Assembly (NCBI GenBank): GCA_001275005.1
Contig: JWZX01003176.1
Location: forward strand, 1 to 43,138
Source of the DNA: Chrysochromulina tobinii
Taxonomy: Eukaryota; Haptophyta; Prymnesiales; Chrysochromulinaceae
Direction of reading: 5' to 3'
Length of the DNA: 43,138 bases
The notes below the pieces were generated by a model. The model saw only the letters and a program-made list of their open reading frames with translations. It had not been told where the DNA came from and did not search any database. Below, piece after piece: positions 1 to 12,500 of this stretch (the stretch's first letter is position 1; each line of letters opens with the position of its first letter). A program made the position numbers and the translations under genes.

Positions 1-25
1 CCCCCCCCCCCCCCCCCCCCCCCCC
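1..25. repeat. Homopolymer C tract at the window edge
   Basis: Twenty-five consecutive C residues open the window. Telomeric repeats such as CCCTAA are absent, so it does not look like a telomere. A scaffold edge, gap fill or sequencing artefact is as likely as a real poly-C/poly-G tract. Confidence 0.9.
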
Positions 26-464
26 GTCGCAATGTCGCGGAGACTCACTGTACAACGGCAGCGCGTAACCGAAGGCCTCCGCCATCACGAGCGACATTAC
101 GTGCTGCACGTGAGCGGCGGAGGCGGACCGCGAGCCGGTGGTGGAGGAGCGCGCGGAGGGACCGCGAAACAACTGCCTGACATTGAAAAAAGCGTTTCCT
201 TTTGAATTTTTTCATCACATCACAATTGTGCATGCACCACTAAAGGCGATGAGGCCGCTACGTCGCCGAGACGTGTTGTGTGATCCACGAACTTGGCTTT
301 CTCGTGAAATCGTTGGGTCTGCGCCCTCCACGGTGTGTCTCCACGGGACCGGTGGTCGTGCGTCTTGCCGAGATGGCAATTTAACGTGAACGTGAACGTG
401 AACGTGAAATCGTTGGTGTGAGTTCACACTTGTGCGCGAGCACGAATCTCCTCTCGACTTTCCA
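26..464 (+). promoter_or_regulatory. Upstream region of the ADCK2-like gene
   Basis: This 440-nt stretch has no convincing coding frame and lies directly before the kinase gene. It is locally AT-richer than the coding DNA (around 180-235, with A and T runs). It holds a 14-bp direct repeat, CGTGAAATCGTTGG, at 303-316 and 403-416, exactly 100 bp apart, and four tandem ACGTGA hexamers at 384-407 that run into the second copy. These are the only candidate regulatory elements I see; a promoter role is inferred from position. No TATA box can be assigned with confidence. Confidence 0.4.
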
Positions 465-2851
465 ATGTTCTTCGACGCGCTGCGATCGCGCACTCCATCG
501 TGCACCTCATCCCTGTGTCGCGTTCGTCTTTGCCGCTCGCTGCAAACGCACGGCCTCGGTGGCCTCGTGCGCCACGCGTCAACGGCAGCCATCGAGACCC
601 AGCAGCACGTGATCACGCGGGCGCTTACACGGCCGCTTGCTGGCGCATTGGGCGGCGGCGGCGTGCTTGCACTCTCACTGCTCTGGCAGTCGGAGCGGCG
701 CGCAAGCGCGTGCGCGCCCGTAGGCTTGCAGCTGGCGTCGGCTCATTCCGCAAGCACCTCCCGAGCGCAGAGCATCGGGGCGCTGATTGAGACGAAGGGC
801 CGCCTGTGGGTGGCGCTGAGTGTCTTCTGGCGGTGCCTCGAGCTGCTCTGGCAGCTCGCACCCGTCGTGTTCACCCTGCCGCTGCTCCACTCACCGCTGC
901 GGCTGCGGTGGCTTGCGCTGCTGCGCCGCACGCTCGAGCGCTGCGGGCCAGTGGGCATCAAGTGGGGGCAGTGGGCGAGCACTCGGTATGACCTCTTCGA
1001 GGACGACCTGTGCGACGAGCTGCACAAGCTCACCAACTCCGCGCCCGCCCACTCGATCGCGCACACGCGCGCCGTCGTGGCGGCCGACTTTGGGTGCGAG
1101 CTGAGTGACCTCTTCGCTACCTTCGAGGATGAGCCGATGGCGAGCGGCTCGATCGGGCAGGTGCGAGCTCAGTGCGAGCTCAGTGCGAGCTCAGTGCGAG
1201 CTCAGTGCGAGCTCAGTGCGAGCTCAGTGCGAGCTCAGTGCGAGCTCAGTGCGAGCTCAGTGTGACCTCTGATCGACCTCTGAGCGTCTCTGATCGACCT
1301 CTGATCGACCTCTGATCGACCTCTGATCGACCTCTGAGCGTCTCTGGTGGCGTCTCTGGTGGCGTCTCTGGTGGCGTCTCTGGCGGCGTCTCTGGTGGCG
1401 TCTCTGGTGACGCGTCTGGTGACGCCTCTGGTGTCTGGTCGCCTGTGAGCGCCGCTGACTCTCTCGATGCATGCGCGGTTCGTTGTCGCAGGTGCACCTG
1501 GCGACGCTGAAGCACGCTCACGGGCGCTTCGAGCGGGGTCGCAAGGTGGCAGTCAAGGTGCAGCACCCAAACCTGGCCGAGCGCCTCACGCTCGATATGG
1601 CCATCCTCATGTCCGCGGCCGACCTCGTCGGCAGCGTCGCCGGCGTGCGCATCCACGAGACCGTCGCCCAGTTCGCCTCCAACTTTTACATGCAGCTTGA
1701 CTTCCGTGACGAAGCCGCCAACCTGCGCCGTTTCCAAGCCAACTTTGGATCGGCCTTTTGGGGAGCCATCGTCTCCTTTCCGCAACCCATTGAGGGCGGA
1801 CCCACGCCCCTCGTGTCGGAGCATGTGGTGGTCGAGACTTTCGAGGTGAGCGCCCATCGCCTCGGATGGCCTCTGATGACCTCTGATGACCTCCGAGTGC
1901 CTCTGATGGCCTCTGATGACCTCTGATGACCTCTGATGACCTCCGATGGCCTCAGATGACCTCTGATCGCCTCTGATCGCCTCCCATGGCCTCTGATGGC
2001 TCGACCGCTTACAGGCGGGCGACTCGGTCGCCGAGTACCTCAAGCGCGGCGTACCTCAGGTCGAGGTGAAGGGATGGAAGCGCGTGGGTAGCAAGTGGGT
2101 GCCAGCCGACGGCTCTGACCCAACTAGCCTGCTGCCGCCCGGCGCCGAAGCAGACGACGCAAAGGCGGCGGAGTTTGTCCTGCTGCGCAAAAAGGTGGGC
2201 GTGTGCGGCGTGCAGTCGTACATCAAGATGGTGATGCTCGATAACTTCGTCCATGCGGACCTGCACCCGGGCAACGTGCTTGTGCGCATGGAGGAGGTGG
2301 GCCTGCTCGCCCGGTTCCAGCGCTTCATCCTGCTAGGGGGCACTTGGGAGGAGATGCAGCGCTCGACCATGCCGCACATCGTCTTCCTCGACGCGGGCCT
2401 AGCCGCCACCTTCGACGATCGCATCTACTCCAACGTTCAAGGCTTCTTCACCGCGATCGTCGAGCATAAAGGACCCGAGTTCGGCCGCGCGATCCTCGGT
2501 CTGAACCCGACGCAGCCCCATGTCTTGTCCGAGGAGGCGTTTATACAGGAGGTAACGCAGAAGATGGGCGAGATGCGGGCTCAGCTATTACGGGGCGAGG
2601 GGCGCGCCGGTGACAATATCCGCTCGTTCATGGCCTCGGTTCGTAACCACAATGTGAGCCTCGACCCCACGGTGATGGTGGCGCTCATGTCTATGATGGT
2701 TCTCGAAGGGTGGCAGTGGCGCCTCGACCCTTCAGTCGGCATCCTCGACGCCATCGAGATGCAGCTCATTCGGAAGGCCTCGCTCGCCGGCTGGCTCCTG
2801 TCCGCCGCCGAAGTGTACGCGAGCTTCAAAGCCAAGTATCTGCCCGCGTGA
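465..2851 (+). CDS. ADCK2: ADCK2-like ABC1/UbiB-family atypical kinase, mitochondrial, 3 exons
   Basis: Exons are 465-1160, 1492-1845 and 2015-2851, giving about 628 residues, close to human ADCK2. Both introns are GT-AG and phase 0. Joining exons 1 and 2 restores the family's Ala/Gly loop, GSIGQ|VHLATL. Exon 2 carries the lysine motif KVAVKVQHPN. Exon 3 carries the catalytic loop NFVHADLHPGN and the metal-binding VFLDAG, so the kinase-like core looks intact. The N-terminus (MFFDALRSRTPSC...) is rich in Arg and Ser with few acidic residues, as in a mitochondrial presequence. ABC1/COQ8/ADCK proteins act at the mitochondrial inner membrane, and COQ8 supports coenzyme Q biosynthesis; the exact ADCK2 role is less certain. 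The frame stays open back to a GTG at 432, but the first ATG is at 465. Both introns are filled with minisatellite. The ADCK2 rather than ADCK1/5 assignment rests on length and the HADLHPGN context. Confidence 0.85.
1161..1491 (+). repeat. ADCK2-like intron 1: two successive minisatellites
   Basis: This 331-nt intron runs from GTGCGAGC to TCGCAG. It starts with about nine copies of an 11-bp unit, GTGCGAGCTCA (1161-1262), so the donor sequence itself appears to be the amplified unit. Units with core CTCTGATCGAC and then GTCTCTGGTGGC follow, to about 1440. Only roughly the last 50 nt are unique, ending in the acceptor. The first block stays open in the exon frame (a run of RAQCELSASSV) until a stop near 1263, which could mislead gene prediction. 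Confidence 0.85.
1846..2014 (+). repeat. ADCK2-like intron 2: 10-bp CTCTGATGRC minisatellite
   Basis: This 169-nt intron has donor GAG|GTGAGC and acceptor TTACAG. Nearly all of its interior is a degenerate 10-bp unit, CTCTGATGAC or CTCTGATGGC, about 13 copies from 1863 to 2000. The same unit, in the same orientation relative to transcription, fills the VPS13 and DPP III introns. Confidence 0.85.
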
Positions 2852-3513
2852 TCAGAAGGCGGGGCGACGAGGATCGTTCTACTCTTGTCAGGCTAGGACG
2901 ACTGCCCGAGCTTAGTGCAAGTGGTTCCGTGATCAGGTGGAGCACCACTCCACACTTAGCAGAACGGTGCACACTTTGTGCAGCCCGTGCGAAAGAGAAA
3001 TGGGGCTGATTCGATGCACTAGTGTCGCGCTCGTAAGTCGATCTGGCCGCTGTAAAGTAACGAAGGGCGCAACACGAGCCGTTGCGTGCGTGCGTGTGTT
3101 AACTGGTGCACGACCGGACCTTCTTGACCCAAAGGGAGTGTGGCCTTCTCTTTATTCCGGTTTCGCAAGTTTCTAGTTTGGGTCCCGCTCAGCAGAACGA
3201 CAACGCTCTTCACCGTCTTGGTCTTGCTCAGGAGGACGTGGGCGGGGGAGCAGCGGGTCATGATGCAAATGCAGACACAAGGTTCACAAGCATTATGCTA
3301 TTAGCATTACACAAGCATCACAACTCAATCGTTCATACCGAGTATGGGTATGGACCCACGTGCTCACTACAGCGGGTGACTCATCCCCCATGCAGCTTCC
3401 AGGGTCTGAACCCGGCTATCGGATCTCCCCGCTCTGAGGTGCACTGGGCGCTGTGATGGGCAGCCCACCCTGTCTTCGGCTAACGACTCTCATTCCCTCA
3501 CGATCAATGAGGA
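2852..3513. other. Convergent intergenic region (ADCK2-like / VPS13), 3' ends
   Basis: About 660 nt separate the stop codons of two convergent genes. Composition is less GC-biased than in the flanking exons, and the short open frames here have no coding-like codon use. It must hold both 3' UTRs and polyadenylation sites, but I see no clear signal. A T-arm-like stem-loop near 3400-3425 was considered and rejected as a tRNA. Confidence 0.5.
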
Positions 3514-6500
3514 TCATACCCTCACGATCAAGACATCCTCCTCGTCGGCCAAGCCCTCCGGCAGCGCCCAAGGCTTCAGAAGACTCGACGGGGACGGCGA
3601 CGGCAGTGCTTGCGGCGGCGGGACCTCCGCCGGCGCCGGCACCGGCGGCACAACCTCAACTGTCTTCGCACGCTCCAGCTGAGCCTCCGAAGCAGTCTTC
3701 GCAGCAGCAGCTTTCTCCTTCTCGAGCGCCGTATCGAGCACCATGGCCTCCGCTCGGAGCGAAGGCTTCTTCTTGAGGGCCGGCTTGGCAACGGAGGCGC
3801 CAAGCACCGATGCGACCGTCTCGGCGTGCTGTTCAAGAACGCCCTCAGTCTCGTCAAGAACGCCCTCAGACAGCCGGAGTGGTGGGTACGGGAGCAGGGT
3901 CCCCTCGCCACTGAGGTCTCGCGACTGGCGCGAGCGGATGCGTGGCGTGAGGCGCCTGTGCATGCCGCCCGTGAGCTTGTGATTGAGCGCCTCGAGGTAC
4001 TTGGAGGCCACGAGCAGAGCTCCGGACGAGATCTTGAGCACACCTCCAACAGTGGTGCTGCTCAGCCCATACACAAAGCCCTTGACGCCGCCCCGGCTCG
4101 CGCCTCGGATGGAGGCGCCCAGGTCGAAGACGCCGGTGCGCACGCCCAGCTCGAGCACTTCGAGAGAACCCATGGCTGACATGAAGTCACGCGACTTGTG
4201 CTGCTCCGCCTGAAGGTGTGAATAGACGAAGTTGGGGTCGCGGGTCAGGCGCGCGAGCGCGGTGCTCGAGGTGCCCAAGTTCGTCGAGAGGAACGAGAGG
4301 ATCCAATCGGCGATGGTGATGGAGAAGCCGTGCAGCCCCGCAGCCAGAGCCGCGGGCAGCTTGAGGAGTGACGAACCCTCACGCTCCCACCGGGCGAGGA
4401 ACCGGCTGTACCCAAACTCGACGGCTTGGAAGAGCTTGCCCACGTTGCCCAACTTGTTGGCGAGGAGATTCGTCAGGGCTTTGAGCGCCGCGAGCCAATA
4501 ATGGGCGACGGCGAGCTGCACGAGATCGGCGGGCGGCGAGAAGAACTCGAGCGTCTCGAAGGGCGGCAGCTCAATCTGCCAATTGTCGAGCGAAGCGAGC
4601 GAGGCGACGGCGCTGAGATGATCGAGCTCATCGAGGTCCTCGTCGTCGAGCGCGGCCGCCTCGCCGCCGTCGAGCTGCGAGCGTCGGTCGAGTGCATCTG
4701 CCTTGATCTGCACGGTGATGCTCAGCCGCACCTGGTCGATCTTCACGCGCTTGAGATAGAGCTCGTTCAGGCCCGATTTGGAACGAGACTTGGAGCGCTG
4801 GGCGACCACCAGCTCCGTCGACTCGGCGCTCTCGGGCGGCTCGTCTGCCGGGGCCTCGGCCTGGGGAGTCTCGTCCTCGTGCATCCGCCGCTCGTGTTGA
4901 TTGCCATCCGCCGTGTCCGCGATCTCCGCTAGACCTCGCTTCATACGGACGAGTCGGGCGACCAAGGTCTGCTCGAGGCAGATGGTGAGCGGCTGCAGCG
5001 AGATGCGCACCTCCTCGACGCACTTGATGCTGCTGCTGTAATCCGTCTGATCGGTGAGCGAAAAGAAGAGCATCGGCGGGAGAGGCCCATCCGACGCACT
5101 CGAGGGCGCATGGACCCTGCTCACACTGCGCCTGTTCGCACTGCGTCTGTTCACACTGCGTCGGATGGGCGGCGGTTGCGGCGGCTGGCGCCCAGCGCCC
5201 ACGACGGCGCGCCACGGGTGCTCGAGGAGCGAAGCGGCAGCAGCCTCGAGCGAGGCCGCGTGCGCAGGGAGGCATCGGCGATCGCGCGTGCGCTTCGATT
5301 CCTCGGCGAGCAGCACTGGGAAATCCGCCGATTCGATGGGCGTGTCGATCTGCAGCAGGTCCACGGCGAGCTGCACGGACTGCCGAGGCGCTCCGCTCGC
5401 GGGTGTGACGCTCATCAGGTGAGCATCGATGTGCTCGAGGGAGAAGCGCAGAATCTCCGACGGCTCGAGATCGACGAGGGTGAGCCCAACACGGCGCAGA
5501 TGGACGTGCAGCATCTCGACGGTGATCAACTTGAGCGGCGTCGTCTCGGGCGGTGGCGGCTCGGGCGGCGTCGTCTCGAGCGGCGGCGGCTCCGCGGCGC
5601 CCCCGGCAGGTGGGGCGCCGTGTTGGGCGTGGGGGTCGGCGGCGACGCCCAGCCGCTGGGGTGTGCCCACCACGGCGCGCTGGGGCGTGCCCGCCACGGC
5701 GCGCTGGGGCGTGCCCACGTGGAGCTCGCGTACTGGGCCGACCGCATGCAACTGTAAGCGCACGCTGTGCATCTCGGCCTCAATCTCGGCCTCAATCTCG
5801 GCGCCGGCCGCCCTCGAGAGCGCCGTCGCCGCACGCAGCAGGAGCTCGCGTGCCTCGCTCGAGGCGGGCGGGCAACTGTACAGAGGCAGCTGCCCTTGCT
5901 CGTCGCGGGCGCGGGGGTCGGCCTTGGCGCGCAGGAGCAGCTTGAGGACCGGCGCACAGCCCGCGGACGCTGCAAAGTGGAGCGCGGTCATGCCCACCAC
6001 GGCGCGCTGGATGCCCGAAAGAGGTGCGGCGCCGTGTTTGGAGTGGGCGAGGCTGGCGCCGTGCTGGGCGCTCGCCTCCGACGGGCGGGAAGGCAAGCCC
6101 GGCTCGGCGCGGGCTTCGAGCAGCATTCGAACGAGGTCGGCATGCCCTCGGATGCACGCCTCGTGCAGCGCACTCGTGCCGTTCGGACCAAACGAGTCTG
6201 GGTGCGTGTGGGAGTGAAGCAGGGCCTTGACGGTCTGTATCTGCCCCGCGGCCGCAGCTGTCACGATCAGCGCCGAGTGGATCATCTGCGTGCCCACCGC
6301 CTGCTGCCGCGTCTCGGCCATCGTGAGCTCTGTGCGCGCACGCGAGCCCTCGATGGAGAGCTGCGACGCACGCTTGCCATCGCCCCCCCTTGCCTCGAGA
6401 GGGTCGGCGCCGGCGCCGAGCAACAGCCGAATGCACGTGTGCCCGTGTGGAGCGGCCACATGGAGAGGCGTTTGCTTCCACCCGTCGTGGGTCTTCAGAT

Positions 6501-9500
6501 TCACGTCGGCCCGCGCCTCGATGAGCTTCTCAATCACGCCAGCGCTCTGCAGCGCACACGCGACGTGGAGCGAGCTCTGCCCCGTCTGGTGGCTCACAGA
6601 GTCGGGCGAGGCGCCCCGCGAGAGGAGGAGGTTGAAGGTGCTCATGTCGCCCGACGCGAGGGCGTCGACCAGCTCGGGCATCGCGATACGCGTCGGCTCG
6701 AGCTGCGAGTGCCAACGGGCGGCGCGTCGGCGGCGAGTGACCGACTGCACGAGCACGGCCGCCTGTGCCGCATCCATATTAGGGTTGGCCGTGCTCACGC
6801 CGCGCGCCCTTCGCGCCCACGAAAGCACCTGCAGCTGCACGTCCTCAAGATGGGCACGGGTGCTGACACGGGTGCTGACACGCTCCGCCATCTTGGCGCG
6901 CACGAGCTGCAGCGTCCTCTCCGTCGCGGCCCGCTCCTTGGAGCCGCTCAGTAGCGCGTTGAGCTGGGCACACGTGCGGGCAGGATCGAGCAGGCCGGTG
7001 CAGCGGAGCCGCTCGCCGCTGGTCGTGACGATGAGCAATCCGCCGTCGGCCACGTCCCTTGCATCGAGGCTCGAGCTGCGTGTGCCACCTTCGCCGCCGC
7101 CCCCTCTCGCTCCATCGGCCCCGAGGAGGACGGCCGCCACCTGCTCGAGCGGCAACGGGAAGGCGTCGAGGGCCATCCACGTGACCGTCGGCCCTGGAAA
7201 AGCGTCAGCGTTCGACACCCTTTCCTCTTCCGACTGCGACGGCGTGAGCGGCGGCGGGGACGATGAGTCCTCGCCCTCGTCCTCACCCACGGCCTCCCTT
7301 TTCGTCTTCCTCCTCGTCCTCTTCTTCTTCTCATCAGCAAGCACCAGGTCTCCGCTGATGAAGACGAGCCATGATTGTGACGCGCACAGCCACCCCCGAG
7401 AGCGCCTGATACGGCGCGGAGGGCGCGCCGCCAGAAGCGCCTTGTTGGCCGCGCTCGGTGAGAGCGGCGTCTTTTTCTTCGGTGTTCCACCCGCCGTCGT
7501 GGGCGACTGAGCCGCCGTCGTGGGCGACTGAGCCGCCGTCGTGGGCGACTGAGCCGCCGTCGTGGGCGACTGAGCCGCCGTCGTGGGCGCGGCATGGTGC
7601 AGGGTGCATCCGACCGAGAAGAGATGCGATTCTGACCGTGGGAGCCACGCGGTTGGCGAAGCCCGCGCCTTGCCGCCTGCAAGCGTCGCCAACTTGAAGT
7701 CGGGCGCGTGGGAGCCGATGCCCGTGACGGCGCTGGCCGTGCTCGCCATTTTGCCTACCGCGTCTCCCAAAGTTCCCACAGAGGACGCTGCCCTCTCGGT
7801 GAAGGAGCCTCCGCGGTCCATCACGCCGCTGATGGCGCTCCCCACCGACACCCCACCGAGGCTGATGGCGTTGTCGAAGACCTGGAGCGTCTTGAGGACC
7901 GCATCGCCCACACTCGCCTCCTTGACGGCCTTGAGCTCTCTGGTCGCTGTGGCGCACTGCACGCCGTGAGGGTCGCGCAGCATGAGCTCGAGGGTCGCCG
8001 GCTCACCCCGCTCCTTGAACGCGAGGGGCGAGTCGAGCGCGTAGTCCATCGTCTCTCCCGCGCCGAGCAGATCCCAGCGCTGGGTGCCCACCTGACGAAA
8101 CCCGAAGAGCATGAATGGCAATCAGAGGTCATCAGAGGCCATCAGAGGTCATCAGAGGTCATCAGTGGTCATGACCTGACGAAACCCGAGGAGCATGTTC
8201 AGCATGCAATCAGAGGCAATCAGAGGTCATCAGAGCTCATCACCTGACGAAACGCGAGGAGCATGTTCAGCATGCAATCAGAGGCAATCAGAGGTCATCA
8301 GAGGTCATCACCTGACGAAACGCGAGGAGCATGTTCGATTCGTTGGCGATGCGGAAGGGCAGGTGGCGGCTCAGGACATCCACATGCTCGGCCCGCGCCC
8401 CCGAAAAGTGGCCTTTGGGCTCGTCGAGGTAGAGCACCGTCTGCGCGCGCTCTTGGGTCACGTGGAGCACCAAGTAGCGCTCGATCGCATACGAAAGCTC
8501 CTCGTCGAGATTGGGACGAAACTTGAGCGTGAACGTGCCCATCTGGAAGGGCGAGAAGGCACAGCACCACTCGTGCTCGCGAGTAGCAAAGCGTACTTGC
8601 ATGAGCCGGCGGGCGTCGTAGTTCCGGAAGCGCAGCGCGCCCGTTTGGGCGCCCGGAGGGACCACGAGCTCAGCGCCAAAGGCATGCCGGCGGCCGAGCT
8701 CATTGCCTCGGTGCTTGGCCGGGGGCGCCTCCCGCCACCAAAGGGTCTCTGACGTGGCATTGTGCACCACGAAACGGTCGTGGACGTAGGTTACATTGCT
8801 CATGCCCACGGGCACGCTCGAGTCGCGCTCGACCGTGACGCTCACCTCGACCATCTCCCCATGGCCGACGGGCACCGAGAGGGGGGTCGACGAGCCGGTC
8901 ACGTTGATCGGGAAGGCGCCCGACTGCGAGCCGATCACGTCCGACTTGGCGTACGCGAGGCGTGCCTTGTCGCCGACCTTTTCGGTGGCGCCTTCGAAGG
9001 CCAGCGTGAAGTAATGGGGCAGCGCCGAGTGAGCGTCCGCGGTGGTGACCGGCTTCTTCGCGCTCGAGCCGTAGAGGGCGAGGGGCACCGACGACTTGTT
9101 GTACAGCCAGTGCGGCGCGAACAGGCGCAGCTCGCACTGGGCGCCGTGCGACTTGATCTCCACGAGTAGCGTGACGGAGAGGGCCGTGTTCCGGCCACCC
9201 ACGTGCAGCTGGAGCTGCGAGATCTGCTTGTGGCCCACCCGAGCCTTCTCGGGCAGGCAGACCTCGATCTCGCCGCGCAGAGGCTCGCCGTCCGCGCGCG
9301 GGAGCTGTGCGTACAGCTCGAGCGCCGTCCACGCGTGGAAGCTGTGGAAGCGGCGCGAGGCGCCGGCGCGGATGGTGAACTGCGCCGAGGGCAGAAGCGC
9401 GTCGATCGGGAGCGGAGGGTCGAGAAAGTCCTTGTTCAGATGGCCCATGAGGCTCTCGTCCACCTTGTGCCCGCTTCGGCCGCTCGGCCGCCTGGCGCGC

Positions 9501-12500
9501 TGCGTCAGACGAATCTCGACGGAGCTCGGCAAGAAGGAGGCAATGAGCAGCGGCGCGATCAGCGTGAGCTCCCTCGGCTGCCAGCCGGCGGCCGGGCTGC
9601 GACTCATGCGGATCGCGTGCGCGTGCAGCTCGCGCATCTTGGCGAGTGCCGTCTTGGCGGTGGAGGTTTCGTCACGGAACTCAAACGTCAGGCTGCCCCC
9701 GTTCTTGAGGCGCACGACCACCTCGGCACCCACGGTAGCGTCGAGCCCTTCTAAGAAGGACGATCTCAGCGCCTCGACCACCTCCTCGCCAGAGTCGGCC
9801 ATGGAGGAGGTGGGAAGCCCTCTGGTGAAGGAGGCAGCTCCCTCAGCCACCGCGGCGGCTCCACTTCTCTCGGCGATGGCAGTGCTGCTTTTGGCGGCCG
9901 CGCTCTTGGTTTGAGCAGCCGCGCTCGCAGCGCCCCGAGCCATCGCGGCGGCTCCACTTCTCTCGGCGATGGCAGTGCTGCTTTTGGCGGGCGCGCTCTT
10001 GGTTTGAGCAGCCGCGCTCGCAGCGCCCCGAGCCATCGCGGCGGCTCCACTTCTCTCGGCGATGGCAGTGCCAGCTTTGGCGACCGCGCTCTTGGCGGCC
10101 GTGGCGGCCGCTCCCAGACCAAGAGCGATCGAACGATCGATCACCTCGACAGCTGACCACGGGATGGCCTTCTCCATCGCTCCCGATTCGCCGGAGCCGA
10201 CGCACCGGACGCACAGGTATCCGGGCGTGAGGTACACACGGCCGCCCGTCGACCCATCCGAGTGGCCTAATCCGGTCAGACTCCGGAGATTGAGGCTCTT
10301 TTCGCCCGTGATCTGAATCTCGGAGATGCGCGACGAGCGGAAGGAGTCGATGCACGTCTCGGACGCGGGCAGCTGCAGCTCCGCGAGCTCACGCATCCGC
10401 TGCTTATTGATCGCGGTCGCGGCTGCTGTGGTGGGCAGCGGCTCCGCTTCCGCCTCCTCTTCCTCCTCCACCTCGTCCTCCTCTGACCGGAGGACGCGAA
10501 GAGATTCCCTTGAGCTCTGGACGATGCAGATCCATGGCAGCAGCAGATCCGTAGCGGCAGGGGCGGCGGCGGGGTCGGCAGCAGGGTCGGCAGCGCTCGG
10601 GGCAGCGCTCCCTAGCCCATGGCTCCTGAGCCACTCGCGCGTCGCCGCGTCGGCGGGGCTCACACTCTCTTCCAGACTCTCGAATTGATCTCGAGTCGGG
10701 CCGCAATAGAGGAGCGCCGTTCGATCGGTCCATATTAGGAGCTTGCCCGTGGGGGTGGCGGGGGCGGCAGACGTGCCCTGTCTGAGGCCGCTGGGCTTCT
10801 GAACGGAGGGTTTGGCGCCAATTGGGGGGGTGGCGCGGCGGGTAGAGGGGCTGGTCGAGGGGATGTACCCTCTGTCCGGATTCTGGAGCACGATGCCGTC
10901 GCCGTCGGGCACTCCGTCGGGCTCAAATCGCAAGCTCGCCATCGACCCTTCCGAGCCGAAGAGTGTGTACGCGAGAGGTAGCCATCGCTTCTCCTCACGT
11001 CGCACCACGACGGCACTTCCGGCGCCGAGGAGCATCTGGTCATAGCGCGCGTCCCAGTGCTTGCCGAGCGCCGTTGCGAGCGCGGCGCTCAGGTCGGTGC
11101 GGATCAGGACCGGGCTCGCAGTCTTATTCTTGATACTGAGGGTCGAGCGCGCGCTCACAGTACGGCACCCTCGGTCGTGTCTCACGTCGCACACCACGCC
11201 CAGCGTCATTTGGCGAGCCTTCATGGCCATCCCCACCGTCCTCGCAAAGTTGACGCGCTGCTCCCTGAGAAGAGACCACTTGCTCTTCGCAGGGCCGCCG
11301 CCGGCCGCGGCCGCCGCCGAAGGGGCCAGAAGTGAGGCCTCGGCAGCGGGGCAGGCTGTGGGAAGGGAGGCCTCGGCAGCGGGGCAGGCTGTGGGAAGTG
11401 AGGCCTCGGCAGCGGGGCAGGCTGTGGGAAGGGAGGCCTCGGCAGCGTCGGCAGCAGCGGCTACGAGGACGAGCGACGAGCCGAGACGGTGCAGCGGCAG
11501 CCGAGCGGGCGTGCAGAAGAGCGCGCCGCTCACCTCGTCCTCGAAGACGAACGTGACCGTCTCGAGCGCCGTCTCGAGCTCCTCGGCCGGCCTAGTCGAG
11601 CTCGCGGCTGCACCGGCTGCCGCGGATCGATGGATGAGCAAGCGCCGTCTCGAGCTGCTCAGGCTGCGCTTGCGGTGGAGCGCTACCGGTAACGCCTTGA
11701 GTGGACTCATGGCCCCCAACAGCCCACCCAAGCCCAAGGTCCGCTCGTGCTTGCCGATGGGCGAGGCTTTTGCGGACTTTTGGACCAAATTGGTGCATGA
11801 CGAGACGATGTGGCCGAGCCCGCCCAGCTTCCGGGTGACGAACCGGGTGACGCTGCGGGGGGTCGCGGCGGCCGCCTCGGCGGTGGGACGACGTGGTCTC
11901 GTCGGGGGGGTCGGGAGGTGCGTGGACCGATAGCCGACGAGCAGCCCTTCGAGCTCCGCGTGCCACACCTCGATCGTGGGCGAAACGGTCGGATCGCCGC
12001 GGTGGGAGTGCCCGTCATACTCGGCGGGATCGTCCGTGGCGGGAACCTCGAGCCAAATCTGCTCCTTGGAGATCGTGATCACGTGGAGCAGCGTCACGGC
12101 TCCGTCGCCCGAGGGCCGCGGGCGCCCGACGATCGCCACCTTGTGCAGGCTGCTGACGGGGAGGTGCTCGAGACGGCGCTCGAGACTCTTCGGGTGCAAT
12201 GTGAGCTGCGCGTCGGCAAAGCGGCAGAGGCCTTCGCGCGAGAGCAGTCCAAACCAGAGGCGTGGGTGAGTGAGCTCGGCGTCCCATTCGATCAGAAGCC
12301 CGCTGCACAGCGACGCGAGCAGCGACGCGTCGCGCAGCAGCGCATGCGCCGCCTCCACGTCCGCCGCCAGCTTTGAACGCTCCCTGCGCTGCTGCGCCGT
12401 CCGGCCGCCGCTCGGCGTCGTCGCGGGCAGCAGCTCGATCGGGAGCAGCCCGTCGCTGTCGACCAGCGTCGGGTCGGCACCCGCGTGGAGCAACAGCCCA

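Noticed and set aside
3390-3430. tRNA-like T-arm on the minus strand (CCGGG-TTCAGAC-CCTGG)
   Set aside because: The five-pair stem and TTC loop start are suggestive, but the invariant A58 is missing and no matching acceptor stem, D-arm or anticodon arm can be drawn around it.
8092-8345. CRISPR-like array (regular repeats with spacers) in the VPS13 intron
   Set aside because: The copies are exon-end duplicates separated by a short tandem minisatellite, in a eukaryotic gene with a coherent splice reading. There are no unique spacers and no cas genes.
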